NCBI GenBank assembly: GCA_003278895.1
Contig: QCCO01000008.1
Location: 1 to 41,130 of the forward strand
Reading direction: 5' to 3'
Source of the DNA: Prochlorococcus sp. AG-347-L19
Lineage (GTDB): Bacteria > Cyanobacteriota > Cyanobacteriia > PCC-6307 > Cyanobiaceae
DNA length: 41,130 nt
The position numbers and the translations under genes were made by a program. The notes under the pieces were generated by a model. That model ran no database searches. It was given only the letters and a program-made list of their open reading frames with translations, and was not told the origin of the DNA. Below, piece after piece: positions 25,577 through 36,027 of this stretch (positions are counted from its first letter, which is position 1; each line of letters starts with the position of its first letter).

Positions 25577-27118
25577 ATGAATTTAGAATCTTTTCCTTGG
25601 CTATCATCTATCGTTTTACTGCCTTTAATTGGGGCATTAATAATGCCTTTCTTGAGTTCAAAAGAAGGAGAAGATAATACACTTCCTAGAAATATCTCAT
25701 TAATTTTTTTATTTATAGATTTTTTACTAATAATCGGCATCCTTTTTCAAAAATTCAATACTTCAGATAGCTCATTACAACTGGTAGAAAGAGCTTCATG
25801 GTTACCATCAATAGGCTTAGAGTGGTCTCTTGGCGTAGATGGTCTTTCTGCTCCCCTAGTAGCTTTAAGTGGGTTAATTACTTTTTTATCAGCTGCCGCA
25901 AGTTGGAAAATCAAGAAAAAATCTAATCTGTATTTTGCTCTTTTATTAGTCCAAGCATCAGCTCAAGCACTTGTTTTCCTTTCACAAGATTTCCTATTAT
26001 TTTTCTTAGCATGGGAACTTGAATTGGTTCCGGTATACCTTCTTATCGCCATTTGGGGAGGGAAAAAGAAATTATACGCGGCCACAAAATTTATTCTTTA
26101 TACAGCTTTAGCTTCTTTATTAATACTCATAAGTGGTCTAGCACTTGCTTTGAGTGGTGATACTTTTACTTTAAATATTACCGATTTGACCAATAAACAT
26201 GTAACAGGGAGTCTGGCCTTATTATCTTATTTAGGATTTTTAATTGGTTTTGGAGTAAAACTTCCTATTTTTCCATTACATACTTGGTTACCCGATGCCC
26301 ATGGAGAGGCTAATGCACCAGTTTCAATGTTACTCGCTGGAATCCTATTAAAGATGGGAGGCTACGCACTCTTAAGATTCAATGTTCAAATACTACCTGA
26401 AGTACATCTTCAGATTGCACCTGCTTTAATCATACTTGGAATCATTAATATAATTTACGGAGCTCTAAATGCATTTGCTCAAGATAATGTTAAAAGGAGA
26501 ATTGCATGTAGCTCAGTCAGTCATATGGGTTTTGTTCTGTTAGGGATTGGAGCAGTAGACGCTTTAGGGATAAGCGGAGCGATGCTACAAATGATCAGTC
26601 ACGGACTTATCGCAGCAGCCATGTTTTTTGTTACGGGCTCATTTTATGAAAGAACGAATACTCTTTCTATACCGAATATGGGGGGTTTAGCAAAAGTCTT
26701 GCCAATAACTTTTGCTTTTTTCTTAGCAAGCTCTTTGGCCTCTTTGGCACTACCAGGGATGAGTGGTTTTATAAGTGAAATAACTGTATTTTTAGGCATC
26801 ACTAGTCAAGAAGGCTTCAGCTCTATATTTAGATCGATAACGATTCTTATCGCAGCTATAGGTCTAGTTCTGACGCCAATATATCTATTGTCAATGTGTA
26901 GAAGAGTGTTCTTTGGGCCTAGAATTCCAGCACTGGCTACAGTTAAAGAGATGAATGGTAGAGAATTGACGATTGGTTTTAGTTTATTATTGCCTACTTT
27001 GGTAATAGGTTTTTGGCCGAAAATAGCCATAAATCTATACGAATCTTCAACCAATGCTCTCAGCCAGCAGCTTACTTTAGCTAAGTTAGTAGGATTAATT
27101 CCAACTTTAGTAAATTAA
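25577..27118 (+). CDS. ndhD: NAD(P)H-quinone oxidoreductase subunit 4 (NdhD)
   Basis: NdhD is one of the antiporter-like proton-pumping membrane subunits of the cyanobacterial NDH-1 complex, which feeds electrons from ferredoxin into plastoquinone for respiration and cyclic electron flow. The 513-residue protein is highly hydrophobic with about 14 transmembrane segments. [20 protein letters not shown] (about 138-157) carries the conserved Glu of the family, and [31 protein letters not shown] follows the LPIFP turn near 233. [13 protein letters not shown] is the other standard signature. It resembles the NdhD1 form of respiratory NDH-1L rather than the CO2-uptake forms, though I judge that only by general similarity. 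Start at ATG 25577. Confidence 0.94.
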   Translation: MNLESFPWLSSIVLLPLIGALIMPFLSSKEGEDNTLPRNISLIFLFIDFLLIIGILFQKFNTSDSSLQLVERASWLPSIGLEWSLGVDGLSAPLVALSGLITFLSAAASWKIKKKSNLYFALLLVQASAQALVFLSQDFLLFFLAWELELVPVYLLIAIWGGKKKLYAATKFILYTALASLLILISGLALALSGDTFTLNITDLTNKHVTGSLALLSYLGFLIGFGVKLPIFPLHTWLPDAHGEANAPVSMLLAGILLKMGGYALLRFNVQILPEVHLQIAPALIILGIINIIYGALNAFAQDNVKRRIACSSVSHMGFVLLGIGAVDALGISGAMLQMISHGLIAAAMFFVTGSFYERTNTLSIPNMGGLAKVLPITFAFFLASSLASLALPGMSGFISEITVFLGITSQEGFSSIFRSITILIAAIGLVLTPIYLLSMCRRVFFGPRIPALATVKEMNGRELTIGFSLLLPTLVIGFWPKIAINLYESSTNALSQQLTLAKLVGLIPTLVN

Positions 27119-27131
27119 ATTATTTAAAAAA

Positions 27132-29219
27132 ATGGATACTTCAATTTTTAAATATGGCGAATTACCAGAATTTAAAAAATTTACTCCCGAAAACATAAGT
27201 AAAGAATTTCCAATAGTACTAGAAAAGATTTCCGAAGAATTTCAAAACATAGAAAAAAATTTATCTAATTATTTAATTCAAAGTGATTTAAGTTGGGATA
27301 ATGTAATAAATCCTATAAATGAAGTCAATGAAATTCTTAGATGGAGTTGGGGAGTAATAAGTCATCTAAATGCTGTAAATAATTCTGAGAATCTTAGAGA
27401 AATTTATTCAAAATTTCTTCCTGAAATTATAAGCTTGAGTAATAAGTTCGGACAAAGTAGAGTAATTTATGATTCTTTAGTCAAGCTTAAGGAGATAAAT
27501 AACTTTGATCAAATTAAAAACAGAATTTTAGATAAAGAAATTCTTGAAATGCAACATAGAGGCATTTCACTACAAAAAAATGATCAAGATGAATTCAACA
27601 ATATATCAGAAAAGCTTGGGAAGCTTTCAACAGACTTCAGCAACAATGTTCTTGATGCCACTAATAAATGGTTTTTGATATTAAATAAGAAAACTGAAGT
27701 TGATGGTCTCCCAGAGCGAGTAAAGGAATTAATGGCAATTTCTGCTCATAATCACTTTAAAGAAGATGGAGAAGTTGATATTCAAAATGGGCCTTGGAAA
27801 TTAAGTCTAGATATTCCAACCTATACATCGTTTATGACATATGCTACCGATCGTAACCTTAGAAAAAAGCTATATAAGGCATTCGTTGGTAGGGCTTCTC
27901 AAGGAGAAAAAAATAATTCCCAAATCATTGAAGAGATATTATCTCTTAGAACTAAACAGGCTAATCTTCTCGGTTATAAAAGTTGGGCAGAACTAAGTTT
28001 GTCAACGAAAATGGCGAAAGAAATCAAAAATGTTGAAAACCTATTAGAAGAATTGAGAGAACCAGCATTCAAAACTGCAAAAATTGAATTAGAAACTCTC
28101 GATAAGTTTTCTAAAGCTAATGGGTTTTCAAAATCAGAGAATATCGAGCAATGGGATATTAGTTATTGGTCCGAACTGCTTAGAAAGGAAAAGCTCAATT
28201 TGGATCAGGAGTCTTTGAGACCGTGGTTCCCACTAAATGATGTTTTGAAAGGTTTATTTAAATTAAGTGAAAAGCTTTTTGAAATTAAAGTAGTCGAAGC
28301 AACTGATGAGGCACCTCTGTGGAATGATGACGTTTTATTTTTTAATATCCTTAATAAAGAAAATGACAAAATAGCATCATTTTACCTAGATCCATATTCG
28401 AGACCTGAATCAAAGAGAGGGGGGGCTTGGATGGATGAATGTTTGAATAAAAATAATATTGGCAAAAAGACACTCCCTGTAGCGTATCTCGTTTGTAATC
28501 AGACTCCACCATCAAAAGATAAACCTAGTTTGATGAGTTTTGAAGAAGTTCAGACACTTTTCCATGAATTTGGTCATGGTCTTCAACACATGCTTACTAC
28601 TGTAAATCTCCCTCAAGCAGCTGGCATCAACAACGTTGAGTGGGATGCAGTAGAACTTCCAAGTCAATTCATGGAAAACTGGTGTTTTCATAAAAATACA
28701 CTTATGAATATTGCTAAGCACTATAAAACAGGAGAAAAATTATCCGATGAGAATTTTGAAAAACTCCTAAAAAATAGAACTTTTAATTGTGGTATGGCTA
28801 CTCTTAGACAGCTACATTTTGCAATTACAGACCTCAGATTGCACAGTAGTATTGATAAAAACAAAGGTAAAACAGCAGATGAAATAAGAAGAGAAATTGC
28901 AAAACAAACTACAGTTATTGAACCAATTCAAGAAGATCATTTTCTTTGTTGTTTTAGTCATATATTTGCAGGCGGATATTCTGCAGGATATTACTCATAT
29001 AAATGGGCTGAAGTTCTAAGTGCTGATGCATTTTCAATGTTTGAAGAGGCTGATCTAGAAAACTCTGAAGATTTAAAGTTAATGGGAAAGAAATTCAAAG
29101 ATACAATACTTAGCTTAGGAGGAAGCTTACCTCCATTAGATATATTTAAACTATTCAGGGGAAGAGAGCCACAAACTGATTCGTTAATAAGAAACTTAGG
29201 TCTATCAGGAGCTACATAA
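27132..29219 (+). CDS. prlC: M3 family oligopeptidase (oligopeptidase A type)
   Basis: This 695-residue zinc peptidase breaks down short peptides in the cytoplasm, including cleaved signal or transit peptides. The M3 zinc site is HEFGHGLQH with His478, Glu479 and His482; the third ligand is Glu508 in VELPSQFMENW. GPWKLSLDIPTYTSFM (about 217-232) and FYLDPYSRPESKRGGAW (about 417-433) are further family stretches, and AGYYSYKWAEVLSADAF lies near the C-terminus. No signal peptide is seen. It follows ndhD after 13 bases. The stop codon region overlaps that of the convergent lipase gene by eight bases. Confidence 0.93.
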   Translation: MDTSIFKYGELPEFKKFTPENISKEFPIVLEKISEEFQNIEKNLSNYLIQSDLSWDNVINPINEVNEILRWSWGVISHLNAVNNSENLREIYSKFLPEIISLSNKFGQSRVIYDSLVKLKEINNFDQIKNRILDKEILEMQHRGISLQKNDQDEFNNISEKLGKLSTDFSNNVLDATNKWFLILNKKTEVDGLPERVKELMAISAHNHFKEDGEVDIQNGPWKLSLDIPTYTSFMTYATDRNLRKKLYKAFVGRASQGEKNNSQIIEEILSLRTKQANLLGYKSWAELSLSTKMAKEIKNVENLLEELREPAFKTAKIELETLDKFSKANGFSKSENIEQWDISYWSELLRKEKLNLDQESLRPWFPLNDVLKGLFKLSEKLFEIKVVEATDEAPLWNDDVLFFNILNKENDKIASFYLDPYSRPESKRGGAWMDECLNKNNIGKKTLPVAYLVCNQTPPSKDKPSLMSFEEVQTLFHEFGHGLQHMLTTVNLPQAAGINNVEWDAVELPSQFMENWCFHKNTLMNIAKHYKTGEKLSDENFEKLLKNRTFNCGMATLRQLHFAITDLRLHSSIDKNKGKTADEIRREIAKQTTVIEPIQEDHFLCCFSHIFAGGYSAGYYSYKWAEVLSADAFSMFEEADLENSEDLKLMGKKFKDTILSLGGSLPPLDIFKLFRGREPQTDSLIRNLGLSGAT

Positions 29220-29823
29220 TAATTTCATCGATTATTTTGTTAACAACAGATTTATTTTTTACAAGGTTTCTATGTTTATATACTTTTACTGATATTTTCT
29301 TGCCGAAATTTAAATTTGTCCACCAGCCAGGGAAAACCATCATATCCCAATAAGTGAAGAAATTTACACACTCAATATCATCAAGAAAAAAATCATTATT
29401 TGCGAGTTCTCTTAAAAACTTACTATTAATTTTCATTTCTGATATTCCTCTAAAGGGGTATTTAGGTATAAATTGAGCCATCAAAGTTCCTTTGTGAGGG
29501 GAACCTATAGATATTAATCTTCTTGATCTTTTATACCCATTAAATTTTTGAAGCCAGTATCTACCAATTATTCCTCCCATAGAAAATCCCAAAATATCTA
29601 TTTCTTTTTCTAAACCATATTTCTCTAAAATTAATTGATTTAATTTATTAGTCAAATCCAGAATTGAAGTCATTCCATAAGAATGCTCAAGAGTTGGGGC
29701 AAAATATTCAATGCCAATATCATCAAGTTTTGGGGTAATAGAAGAAAAAATACTTGATGTATTCCAAAGACCATGAATCAATATAATGGGATTTCTTTTT
29801 TCCAATACTTTATTTATTTTCAA
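29212..29823 (-). CDS. Small alpha/beta hydrolase, lipase-like
   Basis: The 203-residue protein has a compact alpha/beta-hydrolase fold. ILIHGLWN (about 14-21) forms the oxyanion loop, and GFSMGG (79-84) holds nucleophile Ser81. A plausible acid residue is the Asp of YWDMMV near 159, and a plausible histidine is in KVYKHRNLV near 185. SIGSPHKGT matches triacylglycerol lipases and PGAP1-like proteins. There is no signal peptide. Substrate is unknown. Its 5' end overlaps folB by 14 bases and its 3' end overlaps the M3 peptidase, so it is locked between both neighbours. Confidence 0.82.
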   Translation of the reverse strand: MKINKVLEKRNPIILIHGLWNTSSIFSSITPKLDDIGIEYFAPTLEHSYGMTSILDLTNKLNQLILEKYGLEKEIDILGFSMGGIIGRYWLQKFNGYKRSRRLISIGSPHKGTLMAQFIPKYPFRGISEMKINSKFLRELANNDFFLDDIECVNFFTYWDMMVFPGWWTNLNFGKKISVKVYKHRNLVKNKSVVNKIIDEIIM

Positions 29824-30172
29824 GAATTCTTACTATTGACACTTTTCCATCGAAACCTTTGATTGGAGGATTACATTTTGTCAAAATAATTTTAACTTTA
29901 GAAAGCTTAAATGTCTGATCAATTATTTCTAAAATTTCATTTGAATATTTTTCTATTGTAAAACAATATATTTTCTTTGATTGGTCTTTTAAAATTTGAA
30001 CTAATTTTGAATAGTCAATTGTTTTTTCTATATCATCATTTACTGTACATTTTTCAAAATCAGTCCACAAAAATATATCTAAAATAAATAGTTGTCCTAA
30101 TTCCCTTTCTTCATCAAGAACGCCAACCCTAGCCCAAAGTTTAATATTCTCAATTTTTAAAAAAGTTTCCAT
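29810..30172 (-). CDS. folB: Dihydroneopterin aldolase
   Basis: FolB splits 7,8-dihydroneopterin to 6-hydroxymethyl-7,8-dihydropterin and glycolaldehyde in folate synthesis. The protein is 120 residues, the usual size. It has the N-terminal KIENIKLWARVGVLDEERELGQ with the pterin-binding Glu, DYSKLVQIL in the middle, and a C-terminal TKCNPPIKGFDGKVSIV carrying the catalytic lysine region. It starts 11 bases after the proA stop and overlaps the downstream hydrolase, so proA, folB and the hydrolase probably form one transcript even though their pathways differ. Confidence 0.93.
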   Translation of the reverse strand: METFLKIENIKLWARVGVLDEERELGQLFILDIFLWTDFEKCTVNDDIEKTIDYSKLVQILKDQSKKIYCFTIEKYSNEILEIIDQTFKLSKVKIILTKCNPPIKGFDGKVSIVRILENK

Positions 30173-30183
30173 CTTTAAAAATT

Positions 30184-31494
30184 TTAAAGATCTTTATGCG
30201 TATAGATAGCCTTTCCTGATGAAAAATCATCAACTATATTCCCATCACCTTTTAGGAAATATTTATAAGTCACCAAACCTTCTAGACCAACAGGTCCCCT
30301 TGGTGTAAGAGTTTGAGTAGATATGCCAACTTCAGCGCCAAATCCATATCTAAACCCATCTGCAAACCTTGTAGAGCAATTATGAAAAACACCTGAACTA
30401 TCAACTACATTCATAAATTTATTGGCAGTATTTGAATTTTCAGTGATTATTCCATCTGTATGTTTTGAACTATATTTTTGAATATGTGTAATTGCTGCCT
30501 CAAGATCATCAACAATTTTTATCGATAGAATTAAATCCAAATATTCAGTTTTCCAATCTTCTAGACTAGCCTCATATTTTAACCCTAATTCAACTGATCT
30601 CTTGTCTCCAATTAATTTAACATCATTAGAATTAAATAGAGGGATGGCTTTTTCTAAAAAAGCTGGTGCGATATCTTTATGGACTAATAAAGTTTCGATA
30701 GCATTACATGCTGCAGGATATTGAATTTTACTGTCCAAAGCGACTGATAAAGCTATCTCTAGATTTGCTTCAATATCTATAAACAAGTGACAAATTCCAT
30801 CAGCATGGCCTAGCACAGGAATTCTTGTATTCTCCTGAATAAATTTAACTAATTCATTACTTCCTCTTGGAATTATTAAATTAATATATTTCTCAAGATT
30901 TAACATTGCCATACTATCTTTTCTGCTCGTTAGTAAACATATTGCATTTTTATCAAGTCCTGATGCATTTAAACCTTCTTGCAATGCTCTCACTATTGAA
31001 ATATTTGTTAAATGGGCTTCACTGCCACCTTTTAGCATTACTCCATTACCTGATCTTATGGCTAAAGAACTAATCTGCATCACGGCATCTGGCCTTGATT
31101 CAAAAATAACCCCTAAAACTCCAATTGGTACAGTTTTTCTCTCTAAGATCAATCCCTTTGAAAGCTCTCTTTTAATTTGAACTTGATTTACAGGATCAGC
31201 TAAGTCTCCAACTTTTCTTACTCCTTCAATTCCTGAATTTAATTTTGATTTTGATAATTTTAATCTAGAAAGTAAAGCCTTAGAAATACCCTTTTTTTGT
31301 GCACTTGAATAATCCGCATTATTAGCATCTAATATTTCTTTAGAATTTTTTTCTAGATAATCAGCCATAAAATTCAAGGCTTTAATTCGATTTTGATTTT
31401 CAGTCTGACTTATTTTTATTGCTGCCAAACGAACTTTATTAGCTTTTTCTAAAAGATCATTACCTGGTTGAGGAACTTCAAAGATATTAGCCAT
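30184..31494 (-). CDS. proA: Gamma-glutamyl phosphate reductase
   Basis: ProA reduces gamma-glutamyl phosphate to glutamate semialdehyde with NADPH in proline synthesis. The 436-residue protein is an aldehyde-dehydrogenase-fold enzyme with VPIGVLGVIFESRPDAV (about 121-137), GNGVMLKGGSEA (about 149-160), LIIPRGSNELVKFI near 208, and catalytic Cys263 in YPAACNAIETLL. The C-terminal NCSTRFADGFRYGFGAEVGIST and GPVGLEGL are also diagnostic. It starts at ATG 31494, 66 bases after the tamB stop and ahead of folB. Confidence 0.97.
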   Translation of the reverse strand: MANIFEVPQPGNDLLEKANKVRLAAIKISQTENQNRIKALNFMADYLEKNSKEILDANNADYSSAQKKGISKALLSRLKLSKSKLNSGIEGVRKVGDLADPVNQVQIKRELSKGLILERKTVPIGVLGVIFESRPDAVMQISSLAIRSGNGVMLKGGSEAHLTNISIVRALQEGLNASGLDKNAICLLTSRKDSMAMLNLEKYINLIIPRGSNELVKFIQENTRIPVLGHADGICHLFIDIEANLEIALSVALDSKIQYPAACNAIETLLVHKDIAPAFLEKAIPLFNSNDVKLIGDKRSVELGLKYEASLEDWKTEYLDLILSIKIVDDLEAAITHIQKYSSKHTDGIITENSNTANKFMNVVDSSGVFHNCSTRFADGFRYGFGAEVGISTQTLTPRGPVGLEGLVTYKYFLKGDGNIVDDFSSGKAIYTHKDL

Positions 31495-31560
31495 AATATT
31501 TTTTAGTTAATTTAATAATAATTCAAATTAAAGATTCTTTAAAGTAAATTTCTTTCTAAG

Positions 31561-34500
31561 TTAATATCTAAAAAATAACTGAACTTGACTTTTCCAATCC
31601 CCATTGGAATCATAAGAACCTAATAATTCTAAATTTGGATTTGCCTGAAAAGTCAAAATTCCTAAAGGTGAAATATCATCTCTACCAGGAACGGTTTGAA
31701 AGGCAAAATTTATCGCATCAGTAATATCAAGGCCTATTTCGGCTACCCAAGCTTGAGAAGAAAATTCCTCATTAGAAGATGATTGACCATCATTCTCTAT
31801 ATCTAAATTTTCATTAGAAAAAATATTATTTAATGAATCATTATTTTCTACTAAGGCTGGATATAAAGATAACTGAAATCTTTCACTAAATGCATTAGCA
31901 TTATTAAGCTGAGAAATAAATGCTCTATTTATTAAATTTGCAGAGTTACCTCCAATCAAACCAATTATTTGTGATCTGTTATAACTTGGAGTGCTCCTTA
32001 ATTTGATTCTTCTATTTTCATCAGCGAAAGATAATTGATCTAAAAATCCTTCATAGGATGCTTCAATCTTAATAAGCCTAGTATTACCAATTCCAAATGC
32101 ACCATAACCACTTGAACTATCGTCGACAGCAACATCACCTGAGACATTTAAATCCTTATTGTTTTCACTTATAGGTATTATAGAATCTGGAACTTTGCTG
32201 ATTAAAGAAAAATTTATAAATGGAACCACACCACTTCTTGATGCAAATAAAATATAATTGTCTTTATTTTTATTAAGTTTAAAAGGGGTAGTATATAGAT
32301 TGGCTCTACCTTTCTTAAGATAAATAAGACCCCTAGCATTTAAATCTTTTCCCACCTCACCATTTATAGTAAGGTCTAATTTAGTATCTAAATAAGCTTG
32401 AACTATCTCTGAATATTGAAGTTTAAATTCTGGTCCAAGTTTTAATTTAAGATTATTAAAACTCAAATTATCTAAATAATTAGGCAAAGTTTCTCCTAGA
32501 AGAACTGAATTCAAGATTGTTTCATTTGATATTATTTCAATATTTTTTTTATTATTCCAATATAGTTCTGGCCAATCCTTTTTATCCTCTTTTCGTATGA
32601 GATTATTTTCTTTTTTGTTATTTTGATTGGTGTTATTAAAATTAATAAATCCATTATTAAAAGATAGAGACCCTCCCAAAACAGGACTTTCAAATGATCC
32701 ACTTAAATCGATATCTGAATCTATTAAAAAATTAAAATTATCTTTTTCTAAAGTAAATCTATTTGTTTTCAAATTAATTTTTGCCTTCTCAGAATTATTC
32801 TTGCTATAAAAAGGCAAAGAACCTTTTATAAAAATTTCCCCAGAATCTTGAGCTTTTGCTTTTAGATTATTGATCTCTAAAGAATCAAAATCGAAAATTA
32901 TTATGCTATTAATATCTTTAATTATATTGTTGAAAAAATCAATTTTAGAATCGTTAATTACAATAAATCCATTTAATAGTGGTTTATTTAAGGTACCTTT
33001 TAGAATCATTCTAAGATTCACATTACCTTCTTTAAAGGTAAAGTATTCTTCAGCAAATATATCTATTAACTCAATAAATTTTCCATTCCCAATCAATCTT
33101 AGATCTAAGTTATCTGATTTATTTATAGGTATTGAGCCTTTAATATAAATTGGGATTTCAGAACCATTTATTAAAATGGAAAAATCTAAATCAAAAATAG
33201 AATTATCAAATTCAACTTGTCCTTTATCAAATATTATGATGTTGTTTTTAATTAATGAATTATTGGAAGAAATATCACTAGAGAAAGATTTTGTATCAAG
33301 ATCATAAAATAAATTCATATCAAACCCTCCAAGAAAATCTCTTGGTTTATTTAAAAAAATATTTGCAGTACTTAATGGTAAGTTATTAATTCTTAAAGAA
33401 CCTTTCCCAGTTAATAATCCGCCTTCCAAATCAATAAAAAATTTCTCTTTATTATTCTTGTAGTCATCTTTGGGTATATCAAGATAGCCATTTAATTTTG
33501 CATTCAATTTATAATTGCTTGATCTATCGCCCTGAATAGTGATTTTCCCATTGTATCTACTCCTAAATTTATTTAAATATTTTTGTAAATTAAATTTGTC
33601 CTCTAGCACATTACTATTTTCAATAAAGTTATTTATAAAATCGATCCTCTCTTTAAATGACTTATTATGATTATTTATTTCCAAATCATCCAAAATATTC
33701 GATTTACTTATGGGAATAACTTTTTTATTATCAAAGTTAAAAATATCAACAGCTGTAAGAATAGTCCAACTAGTACTTACATTCGTGAATTCTGAATTAA
33801 TAAAATTATTTTTATTTGAATCATATTCGACTTCAATAACTCCTCCATCAATTGGATACAATGAAGAATTTATATAAAAATAATCATTTTTGACGCTGAA
33901 ATCAAATAATGAATTGGCTAGATTAATATTTCTATATTTACCTAAACTCCAGGCAAGTCTCCCAACGAGGGATGACTGGTCTGACGAAATTGATCCTTCA
34001 CCATTAATAATTCCGTCAATTTTATCAAATTGATTTTTGTTTAAAGATAATTCAAGTTCATCAAGAGGAAAATTATCCGCTCGCCAGTTATATCTATCTT
34101 CTTCTTTGACTATTCCTACAGTTCCTTTATTTGAGTTAAAAACTCTTATAAAATTTGCATTATCTAGTTTAAGATTAGAATCAAACTTAATTGAAAGAAA
34201 TGAAGGGATTGGAGAGTATCTATTTTTCATATTTAGCAGAAATTCATTATTTTCGTTTTTAATATCTCCCTCCCATGTTTCTCTAATGCGGATGCCTTTA
34301 AAATGGGGATAATCAACATTAAAATTTATAGAAATATTAGGATCAGTAACTTTTCCTTTTAATTCTCCTTTGGCAGTAATAAAACCCCTTATATCATTTT
34401 TTCGGAAAATATTTAAATTTGATAATTGTGTTCTATTTATTTTGAAACTAGTATTTATATCACCAAAATTAATACCTCTTCTATCAAACCAGTAGGGAAT

Positions 34501-35520
34501 ATTCCCCGATAATTTGATATCTGGATTCAGGCTATCAATATATCCGATACTTCCTATTAGATTAATATTATTGGAACTTTTATTAAATGGTACATTGAGA
34601 TTAAAATCCGAAGTCAAAGTTCCATAATTTAATTTTTTTGTATTACCAATTAAATTATCATCTTTACAAATAAACCTAGTTGAATATGAATTTATATTCT
34701 CTGCGAAATCTTCTGGTTTTATTTTTAAATTAGTAAAAGAAAATCTTCCTTCACAAAATGTGCGCTTTGATGATTTATTAAATTTAAAGTTAGATTTAAA
34801 GGTGCCCTTTTCAAAGCTAATCTTTCTATTACCAATTATATATTCAGAATTCTCAAGATCTAAACCCTTTGAAAATAAATCAAGTTTTAAAAAGTCTTGA
34901 TTCAACTTTGTATTAAATTTGAATTTTAAAAAACCCTTTTCATGAAAATTTGATTTTACATTTGCAATGATTTGTCTATTTCTTGACTTGTAAATAACAT
35001 TACCTTTTACCTTTGTTTTTAATCCTGCTTTATTTAACTTCAGATCTGAATATTTATTTAAGTTAAAGTTCAATTCATATTTTGATGGTGATTTTTTTAA
35101 AATTCGAACATTTTTATAAGATTCAGACCTTTTAAAAAAATCTCTATCTATATTTATAGCTACTTTGTTAGGACTTATTTTTACAATCCATTTTTGTTTT
35201 AAAAAAGATCTAAAAGGCATAATACCCACATATACATTTTCGGCTACAATTTCAGAATCTATATTTTTTTTATCATTAATTCTTGAATTACCTAAAGAAA
35301 TACCTAGAAATCTAATCCCGACATAATCACCTAAATCAACATTTTTATCTAAAAGATTCTCAATACTTTTTTCTATTTCTAGTTTCCTAGAACTATATGT
35401 TTCTTTTAAAAAATTATTTAATAAAATAGTACCTAAAATACCTAACGGTAAAATCATCCCTACTAAAAGAATCTTAGTATTTAAATTTAGAGATCTAATT
35501 TTTTTCAAGTTAGAGCCCAA
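31561..35520 (-). CDS. tamB: TamB/TIC236-like translocation and assembly protein
   Basis: This 1,319-residue protein is the largest in the window. A single N-terminal membrane anchor (about 15-34, ILLVGMILPLGILGTILLNN) is followed by more than 1,200 residues of beta-strand-rich, Asn- and Lys-rich repeats. The C-terminal DUF490/TamB domain occupies about 1,000-1,319 and ends in alternating strands with LFFRY. TamB-like proteins span the periplasm and help lipids or outer-membrane proteins reach the outer membrane; the plastid homologue TIC236 links the two import translocons. It is divergent from ycf51 across about 50 bases and upstream of proA. The extent of the domains comes from composition, so boundaries are rough. 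Confidence 0.87.
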   Translation of the reverse strand: MGSNLKKIRSLNLNTKILLVGMILPLGILGTILLNNFLKETYSSRKLEIEKSIENLLDKNVDLGDYVGIRFLGISLGNSRINDKKNIDSEIVAENVYVGIMPFRSFLKQKWIVKISPNKVAINIDRDFFKRSESYKNVRILKKSPSKYELNFNLNKYSDLKLNKAGLKTKVKGNVIYKSRNRQIIANVKSNFHEKGFLKFKFNTKLNQDFLKLDLFSKGLDLENSEYIIGNRKISFEKGTFKSNFKFNKSSKRTFCEGRFSFTNLKIKPEDFAENINSYSTRFICKDDNLIGNTKKLNYGTLTSDFNLNVPFNKSSNNINLIGSIGYIDSLNPDIKLSGNIPYWFDRRGINFGDINTSFKINRTQLSNLNIFRKNDIRGFITAKGELKGKVTDPNISINFNVDYPHFKGIRIRETWEGDIKNENNEFLLNMKNRYSPIPSFLSIKFDSNLKLDNANFIRVFNSNKGTVGIVKEEDRYNWRADNFPLDELELSLNKNQFDKIDGIINGEGSISSDQSSLVGRLAWSLGKYRNINLANSLFDFSVKNDYFYINSSLYPIDGGVIEVEYDSNKNNFINSEFTNVSTSWTILTAVDIFNFDNKKVIPISKSNILDDLEINNHNKSFKERIDFINNFIENSNVLEDKFNLQKYLNKFRSRYNGKITIQGDRSSNYKLNAKLNGYLDIPKDDYKNNKEKFFIDLEGGLLTGKGSLRINNLPLSTANIFLNKPRDFLGGFDMNLFYDLDTKSFSSDISSNNSLIKNNIIIFDKGQVEFDNSIFDLDFSILINGSEIPIYIKGSIPINKSDNLDLRLIGNGKFIELIDIFAEEYFTFKEGNVNLRMILKGTLNKPLLNGFIVINDSKIDFFNNIIKDINSIIIFDFDSLEINNLKAKAQDSGEIFIKGSLPFYSKNNSEKAKINLKTNRFTLEKDNFNFLIDSDIDLSGSFESPVLGGSLSFNNGFINFNNTNQNNKKENNLIRKEDKKDWPELYWNNKKNIEIISNETILNSVLLGETLPNYLDNLSFNNLKLKLGPEFKLQYSEIVQAYLDTKLDLTINGEVGKDLNARGLIYLKKGRANLYTTPFKLNKNKDNYILFASRSGVVPFINFSLISKVPDSIIPISENNKDLNVSGDVAVDDSSSGYGAFGIGNTRLIKIEASYEGFLDQLSFADENRRIKLRSTPSYNRSQIIGLIGGNSANLINRAFISQLNNANAFSERFQLSLYPALVENNDSLNNIFSNENLDIENDGQSSSNEEFSSQAWVAEIGLDITDAINFAFQTVPGRDDISPLGILTFQANPNLELLGSYDSNGDWKSQVQLFFRY

Positions 35521-35572
35521 AAATAGAGTAGGCTTACAAAATATAAGAAATTAATCAGGTCAAAGCCACTAA

Positions 35573-36016
35573 ATGTCTTTTTTTGAACTATTAGAGAACA
35601 CACCAAAAATTTTTGGATTCTTTGGAATATTTCTTTTCATATGCACAATAGCAGCTTTTATATTTAATTTTGGTTTTAAATTTCGAATAATTGGAGCATC
35701 TATCTTTTCATTATTGCTTTCTTTGAGTAGTTGGGCATTTATACAAAGTTACTCCGAAAAGGTTGTAATAGAAGGTGCAAAATATGTTCCAATTGTTTAT
35801 GACAATGGGTTCGATTTGATTATTGCTAAAGCAGATGATGACTTTCCAGAAGAATCTATCGAACCAACTTTAGAACAATTATCGGAAAATTTAAGGAAAG
35901 GTAGCAGATCTGGTGCCAATGTAAAAATCAAGATAAGAAAACTTGAAAAAATTTCAGATGGTATAAGTAAACCAGTTGTTGTAGGAGAAGTTCAGAAAAA
36001 TGTCAAAATGAATTAG
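35573..36016 (+). CDS. ycf51: Ycf51 family protein (DUF2518)
   Basis: The 147-residue protein matches Ycf51, a family found in cyanobacteria and some algal plastids. Two transmembrane segments (about 15-33 and 39-54) are followed by a soluble domain. VPIVYDNGFDLIIAK (about 73-87), TLEQLSENLRKGSRSGANVKIKIR (about 99-122) and SKPVVVGEV near the C-terminus follow the family pattern. Its function is unknown. It starts at ATG 35573, divergent from tamB, and the DUF4332 gene follows after 11 bases. Confidence 0.8.
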   Translation: MSFFELLENTPKIFGFFGIFLFICTIAAFIFNFGFKFRIIGASIFSLLLSLSSWAFIQSYSEKVVIEGAKYVPIVYDNGFDLIIAKADDDFPEESIEPTLEQLSENLRKGSRSGANVKIKIRKLEKISDGISKPVVVGEVQKNVKMN

Positions 36017-36027
36017 TCTTTTAAAAA

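Noticed and set aside
32870-33148. Open frames on the plus strand inside tamB (also 34037-34312)
   Set aside because: They are antisense to a strongly supported long gene and read as Leu/Ile/Ser-rich sequence with no family features.
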